Notes: generated from the letters alone by a model not told the origin. DNA of 64,000 bases from CAVWSM01 sp963798505 (GCA_963798505.1 CAWCTX010000005.1:1116001-1180000); one strand, 5' to 3'. Numbered from the stretch's first letter, positions 9,532-19,040 are shown. Numbers and translations: made by a program.

Positions 9532-10104
9532 ATGACGAGAACCGGCGGGGATCCCGCGGCGATTGCCAGGACGATCATCGACGCCAACCACTACATGGTG
9601 CTCGGCACGGCCGACTCCGGAGGCAATCCCTGGGTGTCGCCGGTCTGGTACGCGCATGCCGACTACCGCGAGGTCTACTGGGTGTCGCGCCCGACATCGA
9701 GGCACTCGGAGAACATCGCGGCCCGGTCCGAGGTCAGCATCGTGATCTTCGACTCGACCGTGCCTGTCGGCAGCGGGCAGGCGGTCTACATGTCGGCAGT
9801 TGCCGCGCAGGTCTCCGACTCGGATCTCGGCGCCGGCATCGAGACGTTCTCCCGGAAGTCTGCTGTCGACAGCGCCGGCGAGTGGACTCCCGATCGGGTA
9901 CGGCCTCCGGCAGAGCTGCGGCTCTATCGGGCTGTGGTCTCCCAACACTGGATCCTCGACCCGACGCCGGGAGCCGGCGATTTCCGTGTGGTCGTGACGC
10001 TCTGCGTAGAGCGTTCGGCTCCGCCGCGGCACGTCGTACGGCGTCGATGGCGCGACGCACGTCGTCCTCACTGGTCGACCAGTTGCTCACCGAGATGCGC
10101 ATGA
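9532..10104 (+). CDS. Pyridoxamine 5'-phosphate oxidase-fold protein
   Basis: The N-terminal 150 residues from the ATG at 9532 (ANHYMVLGTADSGGNPWVSPVWYAHADYREVYWVS, then SRHSENIAARSEVSIVIFD) are a typical PPOX-like split-barrel flavin-binding fold. The GGGAGG-like purine stretch before the ATG serves as ribosome binding site. These proteins bind FMN or F420 and reduce or oxidise small molecules; the substrate is unknown. The last 30 or so residues are Arg-rich and unlike the family, and the gene overlaps the convergent decarboxylase by several hundred bases. A lost stop (frameshift near 10000) is likely, so the 3' end is uncertain. Confidence 0.7.
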   Translation: MTRTGGDPAAIARTIIDANHYMVLGTADSGGNPWVSPVWYAHADYREVYWVSRPTSRHSENIAARSEVSIVIFDSTVPVGSGQAVYMSAVAAQVSDSDLGAGIETFSRKSAVDSAGEWTPDRVRPPAELRLYRAVVSQHWILDPTPGAGDFRVVVTLCVERSAPPRHVVRRRWRDARRPHWSTSCSPRCA

Positions 10105-11380
10105 CGGCGCGGCCGTGCCACGTGGACCCCGTCATCCACACCGTCCCGTCGGCCAGCAGCCGGTCGACCACTTCTCGCGTACGCGCGTCGTCGCCGAACG
10201 ACACGCACACCTGGGTGAACACGACGTCATTGACCACCTCCGCACCGGGGAGGTCGGCAATGCCGTCGGCAAGCTGGCGGGCCTGGGTGCACATGCGCTC
10301 GACCATGTCGGCGACACCGGATCGGCCGAGCGATCGCAACGCCGCCCACACCGGGAAGGCGCGAGCGCGCCGGGAGAACTCCGGCACCTTGTCAAGCGGT
10401 TCGGGCTCGACACCGTCGATGACGAGGTAGTCGCCGTGCTCGCCCATCGACGCCACGAGGGCCGCCTGGTCGGCCACGATCGCGACGCCGCAGTCGTAGG
10501 GAACGTTGAGCGTCTTGTGCGCATCCGTCGCCCACGAGTCGGCGGCCCCGACGCCGGCGATCAGGTGGCGCCTGCCCGGTGTCGCCGCTGCCCACAGGCC
10601 GAAGGCTCCGTCGACGTGCACCCACGCCTCGTGCCCGTGCGCCAGGGCGATGCACTCCTCGAACGGGTCGAACGCGCCGCTGTGAACGTTGCCGGCCTGC
10701 AACGCGACGAGGGTGGGTCCCGAGCCTGCCGCGAGTGCGGCGGCGAGGGCACCAGGGCGAATGCGGCCTTGGTCATCGACCCCGACCGGTTCGGGGCGAC
10801 CGAGCCCGAGGTAGCGCAGTGCAAGGTCGACTGTGTCGTGCCGCTCCGCACCGACGAGAACGCGGATGGCGGGAGCACCCTGGATGCCGCGCTCAGCCAC
10901 GTCCCAGCCCGCCTTGCGCAGCACGGCGTCACGGCCGGCTGCGAGCCCGGTGAAGTTGGCCATGGTGCCGCCGGTGACGAGGCCGACCGCAGCGGTGGCC
11001 GGGAGGCCGAGCAAGTCGAGCAGCCACTCCTGCACCGCGTCGTCTGCGGCGGTGTGGGCAGGGGTGAGCAGCCGCAGGCCGGCGTTCTGGTCCCATGCCG
11101 ACGTGAGCCAGTCGGCGGCGAGCGCGGCAGGGAGCGTGCCGCCGATGACAAACCCGAAGAACCGGCCTGACGGAATGGCGACGAGTCCGCCGGCGGCCGC
11201 CGCGGCAAGCTCGGCGACGGCGGTGGAGGGGTCCGTCGGCCCTTCAGGTAGCGGGCCGCCGAACGCCGGCGCGAGGTCGGCTACCGACTTCTGAGCCGGG
11301 ACCTTCCGCTCCTCCAATGTGGCGAGCCACTCCAGCGCGTACTCGGTCGTCTGCTGGAGCAGTGCCCGATAGTCGGTCAT
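9734..11380 (-). CDS. Pyridoxal-phosphate-dependent group II decarboxylase
   Basis: From the ATG at 11380 the protein starts MTDYRALLQQTTEYALEWLA and follows the aromatic-amino-acid/glutamate decarboxylase family (group II, fold type I). The substrate-cofactor region includes GLVTGGTMANFTGLAAGRDA and HVDGAFGLWAAAT (Asp contacting the PLP ring), and the Schiff-base lysine is in WATDAHKTLNVPYDCG. The family part ends near 10020 (RRAIDAVRRAAAEP), about 455 residues. The frame then runs on about 95 Arg/Pro-rich residues to 9734, antisense to the PPOX gene, which is probably an artefact of a frameshift at the natural stop. The amino-acid substrate is not predictable from sequence. It diverges from parC with 84 bases between the starts. 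Confidence 0.82.
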   Translation of the reverse strand: MTDYRALLQQTTEYALEWLATLEERKVPAQKSVADLAPAFGGPLPEGPTDPSTAVAELAAAAAGGLVAIPSGRFFGFVIGGTLPAALAADWLTSAWDQNAGLRLLTPAHTAADDAVQEWLLDLLGLPATAAVGLVTGGTMANFTGLAAGRDAVLRKAGWDVAERGIQGAPAIRVLVGAERHDTVDLALRYLGLGRPEPVGVDDQGRIRPGALAAALAAGSGPTLVALQAGNVHSGAFDPFEECIALAHGHEAWVHVDGAFGLWAAATPGRRHLIAGVGAADSWATDAHKTLNVPYDCGVAIVADQAALVASMGEHGDYLVIDGVEPEPLDKVPEFSRRARAFPVWAALRSLGRSGVADMVERMCTQARQLADGIADLPGAEVVNDVVFTQVCVSFGDDARTREVVDRLLADGTVWMTGSTWHGRAVMRISVSNWSTSEDDVRRAIDAVRRAAAEPNALRRASRPHGNRRLPASGRGSSVGRPQPDRAAALPEAVPDRESTRRRCRQQTSGRTSRCRRRDPSRRPARQLPTCRPPARCRQARSSRRSRC

Positions 11381-11464
11381 GCGAACCTCCACGTGGCGGT
11401 GCGGGGTTGAGTCCAGCCTGTCCGCGAGAATGAGCCCGACAACCCGACTCCACCAGGAGCACGC

Positions 11465-13927
11465 ATGGCCCGCCGCACGACCAAGACTCCACCCCCGGAC
11501 GACTTCGAGGAGCGCATCCTCGACATCGACGTCTCCGAGGAAATGCGCGGGTCGTTCCTGGAGTATGCCTACTCCGTCATCTACTCCCGGGCGATCCCCG
11601 ACGCGCGCGACGGCCTCAAACCCGTGCAGCGACGCATCCTCTTCCAGATGAACGAGATGGGCCTGCGGCCCGACCGCGCGCATGTGAAGTGCGCCCGGGT
11701 CATCGGCGACGTCATGGGCAAGCTGCACCCGCACGGCGACGGGGCGATCTATGACACGCTCGTGCGGCTCGCGCAGTCGTTCGCGATGCGGGTGCCGCTG
11801 GTCGACGGGCACGGCAATTTTGGATCTTTGGACTCCGGACCGGCTGCCTATCGTTACACCGAATGCCGGCTCGACCCGGCCGCCATGCTGCTCACCGGGT
11901 CGCTCGACGAGGATGTCGTCGACATGCGGCCCAACTACGACGGGCAGGAGCAGGAGCCCGTGGTGCTGCCCGCGGCGTTCCCCAATCTGCTGGTCAACGG
12001 CGCGTCCGGCATCGCGGTGGGCATGGCCACCAACATGGCGCCGCATAACCTCGGTGAGGTCGTGGCCGCGGCCAGGCACCTGATCAAGCATCCCGACGCC
12101 AGTCTCGACGACCTGATGCGCTTCGTGCCCGGTCCCGACCTGCCGAGCGGTGGAAAGATCGTGGGGCTCGACGGGATCCGCGAGGCGTACGAGACGGGGC
12201 GTGGGTCGTTCCGCACGCGTGCCACGGCGCGCATCGAGAGCATCACGGCGCGCAAGAAGGGCATCGTCGTCACCGAGCTGCCCTACAACGTCGGCCCCGA
12301 GCGGGTCCGTGAGCGCATCGCCGATCTGGTGCGCAGCAAGAAGCTGCTAGGCGTCGCCGACGTCGAGGACTACACCGACCGCGAGGTCGGTCTCCGGCTC
12401 GTCGTCGAGATCAAGAACGGGTTCAACGCCGACGCCATCCTCGAGCAGCTCTACAAGCTGACGCCGCTCGAGGAGAACTTCGCGATCAACAACGTGGCCA
12501 TCGTCGACGACCAGCCCCGCACCCTCGGGCTGCGCGAGCTCCTGCAGGTCTACGTCGCCCACCGGCTCGACGTCGTCCGACGGCGGTCGATGTTCCGGCG
12601 CACCAAGGCCGAGGACCGCCTCCACCTCGTGCAGGGGCTGCTCATCGCAATCCTCGACATCGACGAGGTCATCGCGGTCATCCGGTCGAGCGACGACACC
12701 GCACAGGCACGACAGCGGCTCATGCAGGTCTTCGACCTGACCGAGGTGCAGACCAACTACATCCTCGACATGCAGCTCCGCCGGCTGACCAAGTTCTCCC
12801 GCATCGAGCTGGAGCAGGAGCGTGAGACTCTCGAGCGCCAGATCGCCGAGCTGACGGCCATCCTCGAGTCTGACGAGCTGATGCGCGACACGGTCTCGCG
12901 CGAGCTCGCCGACGTGGCCAAGCAGTTCGCGACGCCGCGGCGCACCGTGCTCCTCGAGTCCGCTGGCGTAGCGGTCTCGGCCGCGGTGCCGCTCGAGGTG
13001 ACCGACGACCCGTGCTGGGTGCTTCTGTCGTCGACCGGCCTGCTGGCTCGCACCTCCAACGACGACCCGTTGCCTGCCGACGGGCCACGCGCCAAGCACG
13101 ACGTGATCATGTCGGCCGTCCGCACGACGGCGCGCGGCGACCTCGGTGTGATCACGAGCGCCGGGCGACTGGGGCGACTGTCGGCGCTCGACCTGCCGGC
13201 CCTGCCCCCGACCGCCAACGCGCCCAATCTTGCCGGCGGTGCACCGCTGGCCGAGTTTGTGGCGCTCGAGCCGGGAGAGCGAGTGATCGCGCTGACAACG
13301 CTCCGCGACGACTCGCCCGGGTTGGCGCTGGGCACGAAGGCCGGCGTCGTCAAGCGAGTGGTCCCCGACCACCCGGGCAACAGAGACTCATGGGAGGTCA
13401 TCCGTCTCGACGAGGGCGACGAGCTGCTTGGCGCCGTCGAGCTCGCGACGGGCGACGAGGACCTGGTCTTCGTCACGAGCGATGCGCAGCTGCTGAGGTT
13501 CCCGGCCTCCGCGGTGCGTCCCCAGGGCCGCCCGGCAGGGGGCATGGCCGGCGTACGGCTCGCGGCCTCCCAGGATGTGGTGTTCTTCGGCGCTGTCGAC
13601 CCCTCACGCGAGGCCGTGGTGGTCACGGTGGCGGGATCGGCGAGCGCACTGCCTGGCACCGGCTTCGGCTCGGCAAAGGTGTCGCGCTACGGCGTCTATC
13701 CCGTCAAGGGCCGGGCGACAGGTGGGGTCCGCTGCCAGCGGTTCCTTAAGGGCGAGGACAGGCTTCTCCTCGCCTGGGCCGGCGCGGCACCTGCCCGCGC
13801 CGCGGCGGCCAGCGGTGTCCCGGTCGAGCTGCCGACCCTCGACGAGCGGCGCGACGCCTCCGGGGCGGCCGTGCGTCAGGCGTTCGTCGCGGTCGGAGGT
13901 CCAGTAGGCGACATTGCACGTCGATAG
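11465..13927 (+). CDS. parC: DNA topoisomerase IV subunit A
   Basis: 820 residues. The GyrA/ParC breakage-reunion domain is intact: YAYSVIYSRAIPDARDGLKP (residues 34-53), the winged-helix segment VMGKLHPHGDGAIYDTLVRLAQ, and catalytic Tyr131 in AAYRYTECRL. The second half contains the coiled-coil gate (QLRRLTKFSRIELEQERETL) and a C-terminal beta-pinwheel with weaker repeats. A GyrA box of the Q-R-R-G-G-K-G type is not visible, which favours ParC over GyrA. The partner parE lies downstream in opposite orientation (16923-19040). Together they form the decatenating A2B2 enzyme. Confidence 0.9.
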   Translation: MARRTTKTPPPDDFEERILDIDVSEEMRGSFLEYAYSVIYSRAIPDARDGLKPVQRRILFQMNEMGLRPDRAHVKCARVIGDVMGKLHPHGDGAIYDTLVRLAQSFAMRVPLVDGHGNFGSLDSGPAAYRYTECRLDPAAMLLTGSLDEDVVDMRPNYDGQEQEPVVLPAAFPNLLVNGASGIAVGMATNMAPHNLGEVVAAARHLIKHPDASLDDLMRFVPGPDLPSGGKIVGLDGIREAYETGRGSFRTRATARIESITARKKGIVVTELPYNVGPERVRERIADLVRSKKLLGVADVEDYTDREVGLRLVVEIKNGFNADAILEQLYKLTPLEENFAINNVAIVDDQPRTLGLRELLQVYVAHRLDVVRRRSMFRRTKAEDRLHLVQGLLIAILDIDEVIAVIRSSDDTAQARQRLMQVFDLTEVQTNYILDMQLRRLTKFSRIELEQERETLERQIAELTAILESDELMRDTVSRELADVAKQFATPRRTVLLESAGVAVSAAVPLEVTDDPCWVLLSSTGLLARTSNDDPLPADGPRAKHDVIMSAVRTTARGDLGVITSAGRLGRLSALDLPALPPTANAPNLAGGAPLAEFVALEPGERVIALTTLRDDSPGLALGTKAGVVKRVVPDHPGNRDSWEVIRLDEGDELLGAVELATGDEDLVFVTSDAQLLRFPASAVRPQGRPAGGMAGVRLAASQDVVFFGAVDPSREAVVVTVAGSASALPGTGFGSAKVSRYGVYPVKGRATGGVRCQRFLKGEDRLLLAWAGAAPARAAAASGVPVELPTLDERRDASGAAVRQAFVAVGGPVGDIARR

Positions 13928-13937
13928 GCTCCCCGCC

Positions 13938-14435
13938 ATGGACCCCGTGTTCGCCGACGTTCTCTCGGGCAACGCCCAGTATGCGCAGCGGTTCGGGCTC
14001 GGCGGGCTGGCCCCGATGGCCGCCAAGGGACTGGGCATCGTCACGTGCATGGACTCGCGCATCGAGCCGCTGGCGATGCTGGGGCTGCGTCCGGGAGACG
14101 CCAAGATCCTGCGCAATGCCGGGGGAAGGGTCACCGACGACGTGCTGCGCACGCTCACGCTCGCCACTCATCTGCTCGGCGTGCGTCGGGTCATGGTGAT
14201 CGTGCACACCGAGTGCAAGATGGCCAACGTGCGGCAGGACCAGGTCGTCGAGGAGATCCACCTCACCAGCGGGGTCGACGCCACGAGCATCGACTTCGGA
14301 GTCGTCGACGACCAACGCAAGACTCTGGAGCGCGACGTGGAGCGCATCCGCCACTGGCCGTTCCTGGCGCCGAGGGTCGAGGTCGCGGGCTTCGTCTATG
14401 ACGTCCACAGCGGTGTCCTCGAGGCGGTGTCGTGA
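13938..14435 (+). CDS. Beta-class carbonic anhydrase
   Basis: 165 residues from the ATG at 13938. It hydrates CO2 to bicarbonate at a Zn site. Ligand motifs visible: IVTCMDSRIEPL (first Cys and the Asp/Arg dyad), then VMVIVHTECKMA (His and second Cys), in the C-D-x-R ... H-x-x-C pattern of beta carbonic anhydrases. This is the short actinobacterial form, comparable in length to Mycobacterium CanA (163). It starts ten bases after the parC stop and its own stop overlaps the next start (TGATG), so it appears to be in one rightward transcription unit with parC, the lipoprotein and the MFS gene. Confidence 0.87.
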   Translation: MDPVFADVLSGNAQYAQRFGLGGLAPMAAKGLGIVTCMDSRIEPLAMLGLRPGDAKILRNAGGRVTDDVLRTLTLATHLLGVRRVMVIVHTECKMANVRQDQVVEEIHLTSGVDATSIDFGVVDDQRKTLERDVERIRHWPFLAPRVEVAGFVYDVHSGVLEAVS

Positions 14436-15127
14436 TGCGCAGGAGCGTCCACGGGTTGATCATGCTCGGGCTTTGCACCGCCCTCCTGGCCGGCTGCTCC
14501 GGCGACGACGGCGGGTCCGACGAGTCGCCCGAGGATGCCCTCGCGGAGGCGCAGCGCGTGCTCGACGAAGCGAGCAGCGTCGCCGTCACCCTGACCGGAG
14601 ACGACCTGCCCGACGGTGGCACAGTGGTCATCGGCGCCGAAGGTGTCGCGCAGCGGCCGGCGTCGTTCGAAGGCACGGTCGACGTCCGGCTCGCCGGCAT
14701 CACCGCCGGCGTCGACGTCGTGTCGATCGACGGCACGGTCTGGGCCAAGCTGCCGCTCACAAGGTCGTTCGCCGAGATCGACCCTGGCGACATCGGCGTG
14801 AGCGACCCGGGTGCACTCCTTGCCGCCGAGACCGGCTTGTCCAGGCTCCTCACAGCCGGCACCGATGTGCAGCAAGGTGACGAGGTACGGGTCGAGGGCG
14901 AGGTGCTGCAGGAATACACCGCGACCCTGCCGGCCAGCGAAGTGGAGCCGCTGCTCCCGCTCAGCGACGACAGCGCCGACGTGGAGGCGACGTTCGCGAT
15001 CGCCCCCGAGAGCGGCGAGCTGCGCCGGGCGGTGCTGACCGGGCCGTTCTATGAGGGCGGCGACCAGACCTACACCGTGGTGCTCGACGACTACGGCGCC
15101 GATGTCGACATCCGTCCCCCCGACTAG
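14435..15127 (+). CDS. LppX/LprG-like lipoprotein
   Basis: 230 residues from the ATG that overlaps the carbonic-anhydrase stop; a GTG one codon earlier is equally possible. The N-terminus is a lipoprotein signal peptide with a lipobox LLAGCSGDDG, the lipid-modified Cys at about residue 21. The mature part, with VLDEASSVAVTLTGDDLPDG, FEGTVDVRLAGITAGVDVVSIDGTVWAKLP and DYGADVDIRPP at the end, follows the LppX_LprAFGP family. These fold into a half-barrel with a lipid-binding cavity. In mycobacteria lprG pairs with the MFS transporter P55 (Rv1410c) to export triacylglycerides. Here an MFS gene follows directly, so the same pairing is likely. Confidence 0.87.
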   Translation: MRRSVHGLIMLGLCTALLAGCSGDDGGSDESPEDALAEAQRVLDEASSVAVTLTGDDLPDGGTVVIGAEGVAQRPASFEGTVDVRLAGITAGVDVVSIDGTVWAKLPLTRSFAEIDPGDIGVSDPGALLAAETGLSRLLTAGTDVQQGDEVRVEGEVLQEYTATLPASEVEPLLPLSDDSADVEATFAIAPESGELRRAVLTGPFYEGGDQTYTVVLDDYGADVDIRPPD

Positions 15128-16859
15128 GCACCCGGTGCCCGCGCGCGCGGGCCGCGGCCTGCTGACGCTCGGCACGCTCGGAGTGCTGCTGGCCGCCGCC
15201 GACACCTATGTCGTGGTGCTCGCGCTGCCCGACATGATGGGCGCCGTCGGCATCGAGCCGGATGAGCTGCATCGCGCCGCGCCCATCGTCTCGATGTTCC
15301 TGCTCGGGTATGTAGCTGCGGTCCCGCTGGCCGGGCGGCTGTCCGACGTGCTCGGCCGTCGTGTTGTCGTGGTGGGGGCGCTGGCCGTCTTCGCGCTTGG
15401 GTCGCTGGTCACGGCGACGTCATCGTCGCTCGCTGCGATAGTCACTGGACGCCTGCTACAGGGCGCCGGCGGTGGCGCGCTCGTACCCGTGACTCTCGCT
15501 CTTGTCGCCGACCTCTGGCCGCAGGAGCGGCGGGGCCGTCCGCTCGGCTGGCTAGGAGCCGCCCAGGAGCTCGGCAGCCTGCTTGGCCCGCTGCTCGGAG
15601 CGGCGGTGCTGGCCGTTTCGGATTGGCGAGCGATCTTCTGGCTCAACCTCGCGCTCGGCGTGGCGCTGGCGTTGGGGTGCGTCGGTCGCGTGCACCGACC
15701 ACGAGACCTCCCAGCGATCGGGCTGCTCGGCTTGGCGCTGGTAGCCGCGGTGCTCGCGCTGGTACGCCCGCAGACATGGGTCGAGCACGTCGACATCGGG
15801 TTGCTCTTCCTGCCTGTGGTGGGCGGGTCGGCGTGGCTGTCGCCGCTTGCGCTCACGGTGGTCGGTGCGCTCGCGCTCTTCGTTGCCAGGGAGCTGACCG
15901 CCGCTCATCCATTGCTCGACCTGCGACGCCTACCGAAGGTCGCCCGCGAGGTGGACCTCGTCGGGGCTTTGCTGCTCGGTGCGGCACTGGGTGGCATCGT
16001 CGTCACCTTCGCCGCGGCCGACCCAGCCGTTGTCGACGGGTCGCCGGCGCAACCTCTGTGGCTGGCGGTGACCGTGGTGGCCGGGTTGGTCTACGTGTGG
16101 CACCGGCGCGGCGCGGACATGCCGCTCGTGCCGCACGGCAGCCTGTCCGCCCGTCCCGCCTGGGGCGCCCTGGTCGTCAGCCTCGCTGTCGGCGCCGCGC
16201 TGGTGGCGTTGGTGGTCGGCATCCCGGTGCTCGTACGGACGGCAACGCCAGGGTCCAGCCAGCTGGACGCGGCGCTCGTACTCCTGCGGTTCCTCGTTGC
16301 CGTCCCGGTCGGGGCGTGGCTCGGGGGCCACCTGCTGCACCGGCAGCCCGCGTCATTGATCGCCGCCGTCGGGCTCGTGGCCGCCGCCGCGGCGCTTGCC
16401 GTGTCGGCCACCTGGCAGCAGGGCGACCTGGATCGGCCCTGGGTCACTGTCGTCCTTGCCGTGGCCGGCCTCGGTTTCGGACTCGCCATCGCGCCGGTCA
16501 ACGCGGCCTTGCTCGGCGCGACGCCGGCGGCTGCGCACGGCATCGCGAGCGCGCTGCTTGTCGTCGCGCGCATGACCGGCATGGTGATCGGGCTCTCGGC
16601 GCTCACGGCGATCGGACTGGCCAGGTTTGCCGATGCCCGCGACGACATCCCCGAGCCGGGAGCTCTGTGCCCCGACTCCCCCACCAATTGCGCGCCCTAC
16701 ACCGACGCGTTGCGCGACGCCGCCGTCACACAGGTGCAGGCGATCCTCGCCGGTGGCGCGATTTGCGCGGCGCTGGCGGCGGTGGGTTGCGTGCTGCTCG
16801 CCGGGTCGCGCGCGCCCGCTCCAAGCTTCAGACTGTCAGGCCGCGCCGCGCGGCCCTGA
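15102..16859 (+). CDS. MFS transporter, P55-like (partner of the LprG-like lipoprotein)
   Basis: Up to 585 residues. Two starts are possible: ATG 15102, overlapping the lipoprotein 3' end, or GTG 15135, eight bases after its stop. The first membrane segment begins LLTLGTLGVLLAAADTYVVV. The DHA2-type motif A loop follows helix 2 (GRLSDVLGRRVVVVGALAVF), and the helix-5 motif appears as WLGAAQELGSLLGPLLGAAVL. About 14 hydrophobic segments are visible. The lprG-P55 operon of mycobacteria has the same order (lipoprotein, then MFS) and exports triacylated lipids and drugs. The assignment to P55 rests on this order plus similarity of length and family, and is an inference. Confidence 0.82.
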   Translation: MSTSVPPTRHPVPARAGRGLLTLGTLGVLLAAADTYVVVLALPDMMGAVGIEPDELHRAAPIVSMFLLGYVAAVPLAGRLSDVLGRRVVVVGALAVFALGSLVTATSSSLAAIVTGRLLQGAGGGALVPVTLALVADLWPQERRGRPLGWLGAAQELGSLLGPLLGAAVLAVSDWRAIFWLNLALGVALALGCVGRVHRPRDLPAIGLLGLALVAAVLALVRPQTWVEHVDIGLLFLPVVGGSAWLSPLALTVVGALALFVARELTAAHPLLDLRRLPKVAREVDLVGALLLGAALGGIVVTFAAADPAVVDGSPAQPLWLAVTVVAGLVYVWHRRGADMPLVPHGSLSARPAWGALVVSLAVGAALVALVVGIPVLVRTATPGSSQLDAALVLLRFLVAVPVGAWLGGHLLHRQPASLIAAVGLVAAAAALAVSATWQQGDLDRPWVTVVLAVAGLGFGLAIAPVNAALLGATPAAAHGIASALLVVARMTGMVIGLSALTAIGLARFADARDDIPEPGALCPDSPTNCAPYTDALRDAAVTQVQAILAGGAICAALAAVGCVLLAGSRAPAPSFRLSGRAARP

Positions 16860-16922
16860 TCTGCACGAACAGCCACTTCTAGGGGTTCTGACGGTCTGAC
16901 AAGTCGCGCCCGCGACGCCCCG

Positions 16923-19040
16923 TCAGGCGTCGATGCGCTCACGATCGAGCAGCTGAGCACCGTTGACGATGAACTCCTTGCGCGGCGCGACGTCGTTGCC
17001 CATGAGCAGTTCGAAAGTCTGCTCGGCGTCGGCCACCTCGCTCATCGTGATGCGCCGCAGGGTGCGGTGTCGCGGGTCCATGGTGGTCTCGGCCAGCTGG
17101 TCGGCGTCCATCTCGCCGAGCCCCTTGTAGCGCTGCGGAGGCTCCTTCCACCGCAGCCCCTTCTTGGCCAGCTCGGCGAACCGCCGGTGCAGCTCGGCAT
17201 CGGTGTAGGTGTAGAGGTAGCGCTCGTAGCCCTTCTTGACCGCCGCCCGGGGATCGGTGAGCTCGATGCGGTGCAGCGGCGGCATGGCCGCGAACACCCG
17301 GCCCGCCTCGACCATCGGTCGCAGGTAGCGGAAGAACAGCGTCATCAGCAGCGTGCGGATGTGCGCGCCGTCGACATCGGCGTCGGCCATGAAGATGACC
17401 TTGCCGTAGCGGGCCTGATCAAGGTCGAACGTGCGGCCCGAGCCGGCGCCGACGACCTGGATGATCGACGCGCACTCGGCGTTCTTGAGCATGTCGGCGA
17501 TGGACGCCTTCTGGACGTTGAGGATCTTGCCGCGGATCGGGAGCAGCGCCTGGAACTCGGAGTTGCGCGCGTATTTGGCGGTGCCGAGTGCCGAATCGCC
17601 CTCGACGATGAACAGCTCGCTGCGACCGACGTCGTCGCTGCGGCAGTCGACGAGCTTGGCCGGAAGCGCGCTGGTCTCCAGAGCGTTCTTGCGGCGGACC
17701 GTCTCCTTGTGCAGCCGCGCCGCGATGCGGGTCTTGGCGGCGGCGACCACCTTGTCGAGCACGGCTGCAGCCTGCTGCTTGTGGTCGCGCTTGCTCGAGG
17801 TGAGGAACGCCTTGAGCTCGCGCTCCACGACCCGGGCCACGATCCCGCGCACCGCCGAGGTGCCGAGCACCGCCTTGGTCTGCCCTTCGAACTGCGGCTC
17901 GGCGAGCCGCACGGTCACGACCGCGGTGAGGCCCTCGAGGATGTCGTCCTTCTCAACCTTGTCGGTGCCGATCTTGAGTCGTCGCGCGTTGGCGGTGACC
18001 TGGTCGCGCAACGCTTTGACCAGTCCCGCCTCGAAGCCGGCGAGGTGGGTGCCGCCCTTGGCGGTGGCGATGATGTTGACGAACGAGCGCACCTCGGTGT
18101 CGTAGCCGATGCCCCAGCGCAGCGCGACGTCGACCTGGCAGTCGCGCTGGACGTCCTGCGGCGACATGTGCCCCTTGGCGTCGAGCACGGGCACGGTCTC
18201 GGTGAACTGCCCGCTGCCGTGCAGTCGTACGACGTCGGTCACCGCCTGGTCGCTCGCCAGGAACTCGGTGAACTCGACGATGCCGCCGTTGTGCAGGAAT
18301 CGCTCTTCGCGCACCTCGCCGCCACGCTCGTCACGCAGCACGATCTCCAGACCGGGCACAAGGTAGGAGGTCTGTCGCGCCCGGGCGACGAGGTCGTCGA
18401 GCGAGACGGCAGCGTCTTTGAGAAAGACCTGCCGGTCGGGCCAGAACCGCACCCGGGTGCCGGTGACCCCGCGCTTGACCTTGCCGACGACGCGGAGCTC
18501 GGAATGGTCGACGTAGGGAGAGAAGCCGGCGTCGGGTCCGCGCCCCGAGAAGACGCCGGGCTCGCCGCGGCGGAAGGACATCGCGTGCGTCTTGCCGCCC
18601 CTGTCGACCTCGACGTCAAGGCGCATCGACAGAGCATTGACGACGCTGGCGCCGACGCCGTGCAGCCCCCCTGATGCGGCGTAGGAACCGCCGCCGAACT
18701 TCCCGCCGGCATGCAGCTTGGTGTAGACGACCTCGACGCCGCACAGCCCCGTCTTGGGCTCGATGTCGACGGGGATGCCGCGGCCGTCATCACCGACCTC
18801 GACCGACCCGTCGACACCGAGAGTGACCAGGATGTGCCGACAGTGACCGCCGAGGGCCTCGTCGACGGCGTTGTCGATGATCTCCCAGAGACAGTGCATG
18901 AGGCCCCGGGAGTCGGTGGACCCGATGTACATCCCCGGCCGCTTACGGACGGCGTCGAGCCCCTCGAGGACGGACAGGTGCCGCGCGGAGTATTCCTCCG
19001 CGGGGAGGGCGGACGCGATCTCGACCGGCTCGGCGGACAC
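16923..19040 (-). CDS. parE: DNA topoisomerase IV subunit B
   Basis: 705 residues from a GTG at 19040, matching the length of actinobacterial ParE. The GHKL ATPase domain is clear: SARHLSVLEGLDAVRKRPGMYIGS, the Asn-containing WEIIDNAVDEALGG, GRGIPVD and the ASGGLHGVGASVVNALS loop. The Toprim domain contains LFIVEGDSALG (Glu) and VIFMADADVDGAHIRTLL (DxDxD). The frame is open further upstream to 19205, but that part has no similarity to the family. The gene converges on the MFS gene, 63 bases apart, and its partner parC is the first gene of that opposing unit. Confidence 0.92.
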   Translation of the reverse strand: MSAEPVEIASALPAEEYSARHLSVLEGLDAVRKRPGMYIGSTDSRGLMHCLWEIIDNAVDEALGGHCRHILVTLGVDGSVEVGDDGRGIPVDIEPKTGLCGVEVVYTKLHAGGKFGGGSYAASGGLHGVGASVVNALSMRLDVEVDRGGKTHAMSFRRGEPGVFSGRGPDAGFSPYVDHSELRVVGKVKRGVTGTRVRFWPDRQVFLKDAAVSLDDLVARARQTSYLVPGLEIVLRDERGGEVREERFLHNGGIVEFTEFLASDQAVTDVVRLHGSGQFTETVPVLDAKGHMSPQDVQRDCQVDVALRWGIGYDTEVRSFVNIIATAKGGTHLAGFEAGLVKALRDQVTANARRLKIGTDKVEKDDILEGLTAVVTVRLAEPQFEGQTKAVLGTSAVRGIVARVVERELKAFLTSSKRDHKQQAAAVLDKVVAAAKTRIAARLHKETVRRKNALETSALPAKLVDCRSDDVGRSELFIVEGDSALGTAKYARNSEFQALLPIRGKILNVQKASIADMLKNAECASIIQVVGAGSGRTFDLDQARYGKVIFMADADVDGAHIRTLLMTLFFRYLRPMVEAGRVFAAMPPLHRIELTDPRAAVKKGYERYLYTYTDAELHRRFAELAKKGLRWKEPPQRYKGLGEMDADQLAETTMDPRHRTLRRITMSEVADAEQTFELLMGNDVAPRKEFIVNGAQLLDRERIDA

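Noticed and set aside
16904..16917. GTCGCG-CC-CGCGAC hairpin between the MFS gene and parE
   Set aside because: A six-base stem with a two-base loop and no T run is too weak to call a terminator.
17067..18674. A 535-residue open frame on the plus strand opposite parE
   Set aside because: It is the mirror frame of a highly conserved minus-strand gene in GC-rich DNA; its sequence has no domain pattern, and parE motifs are continuous on the other strand.
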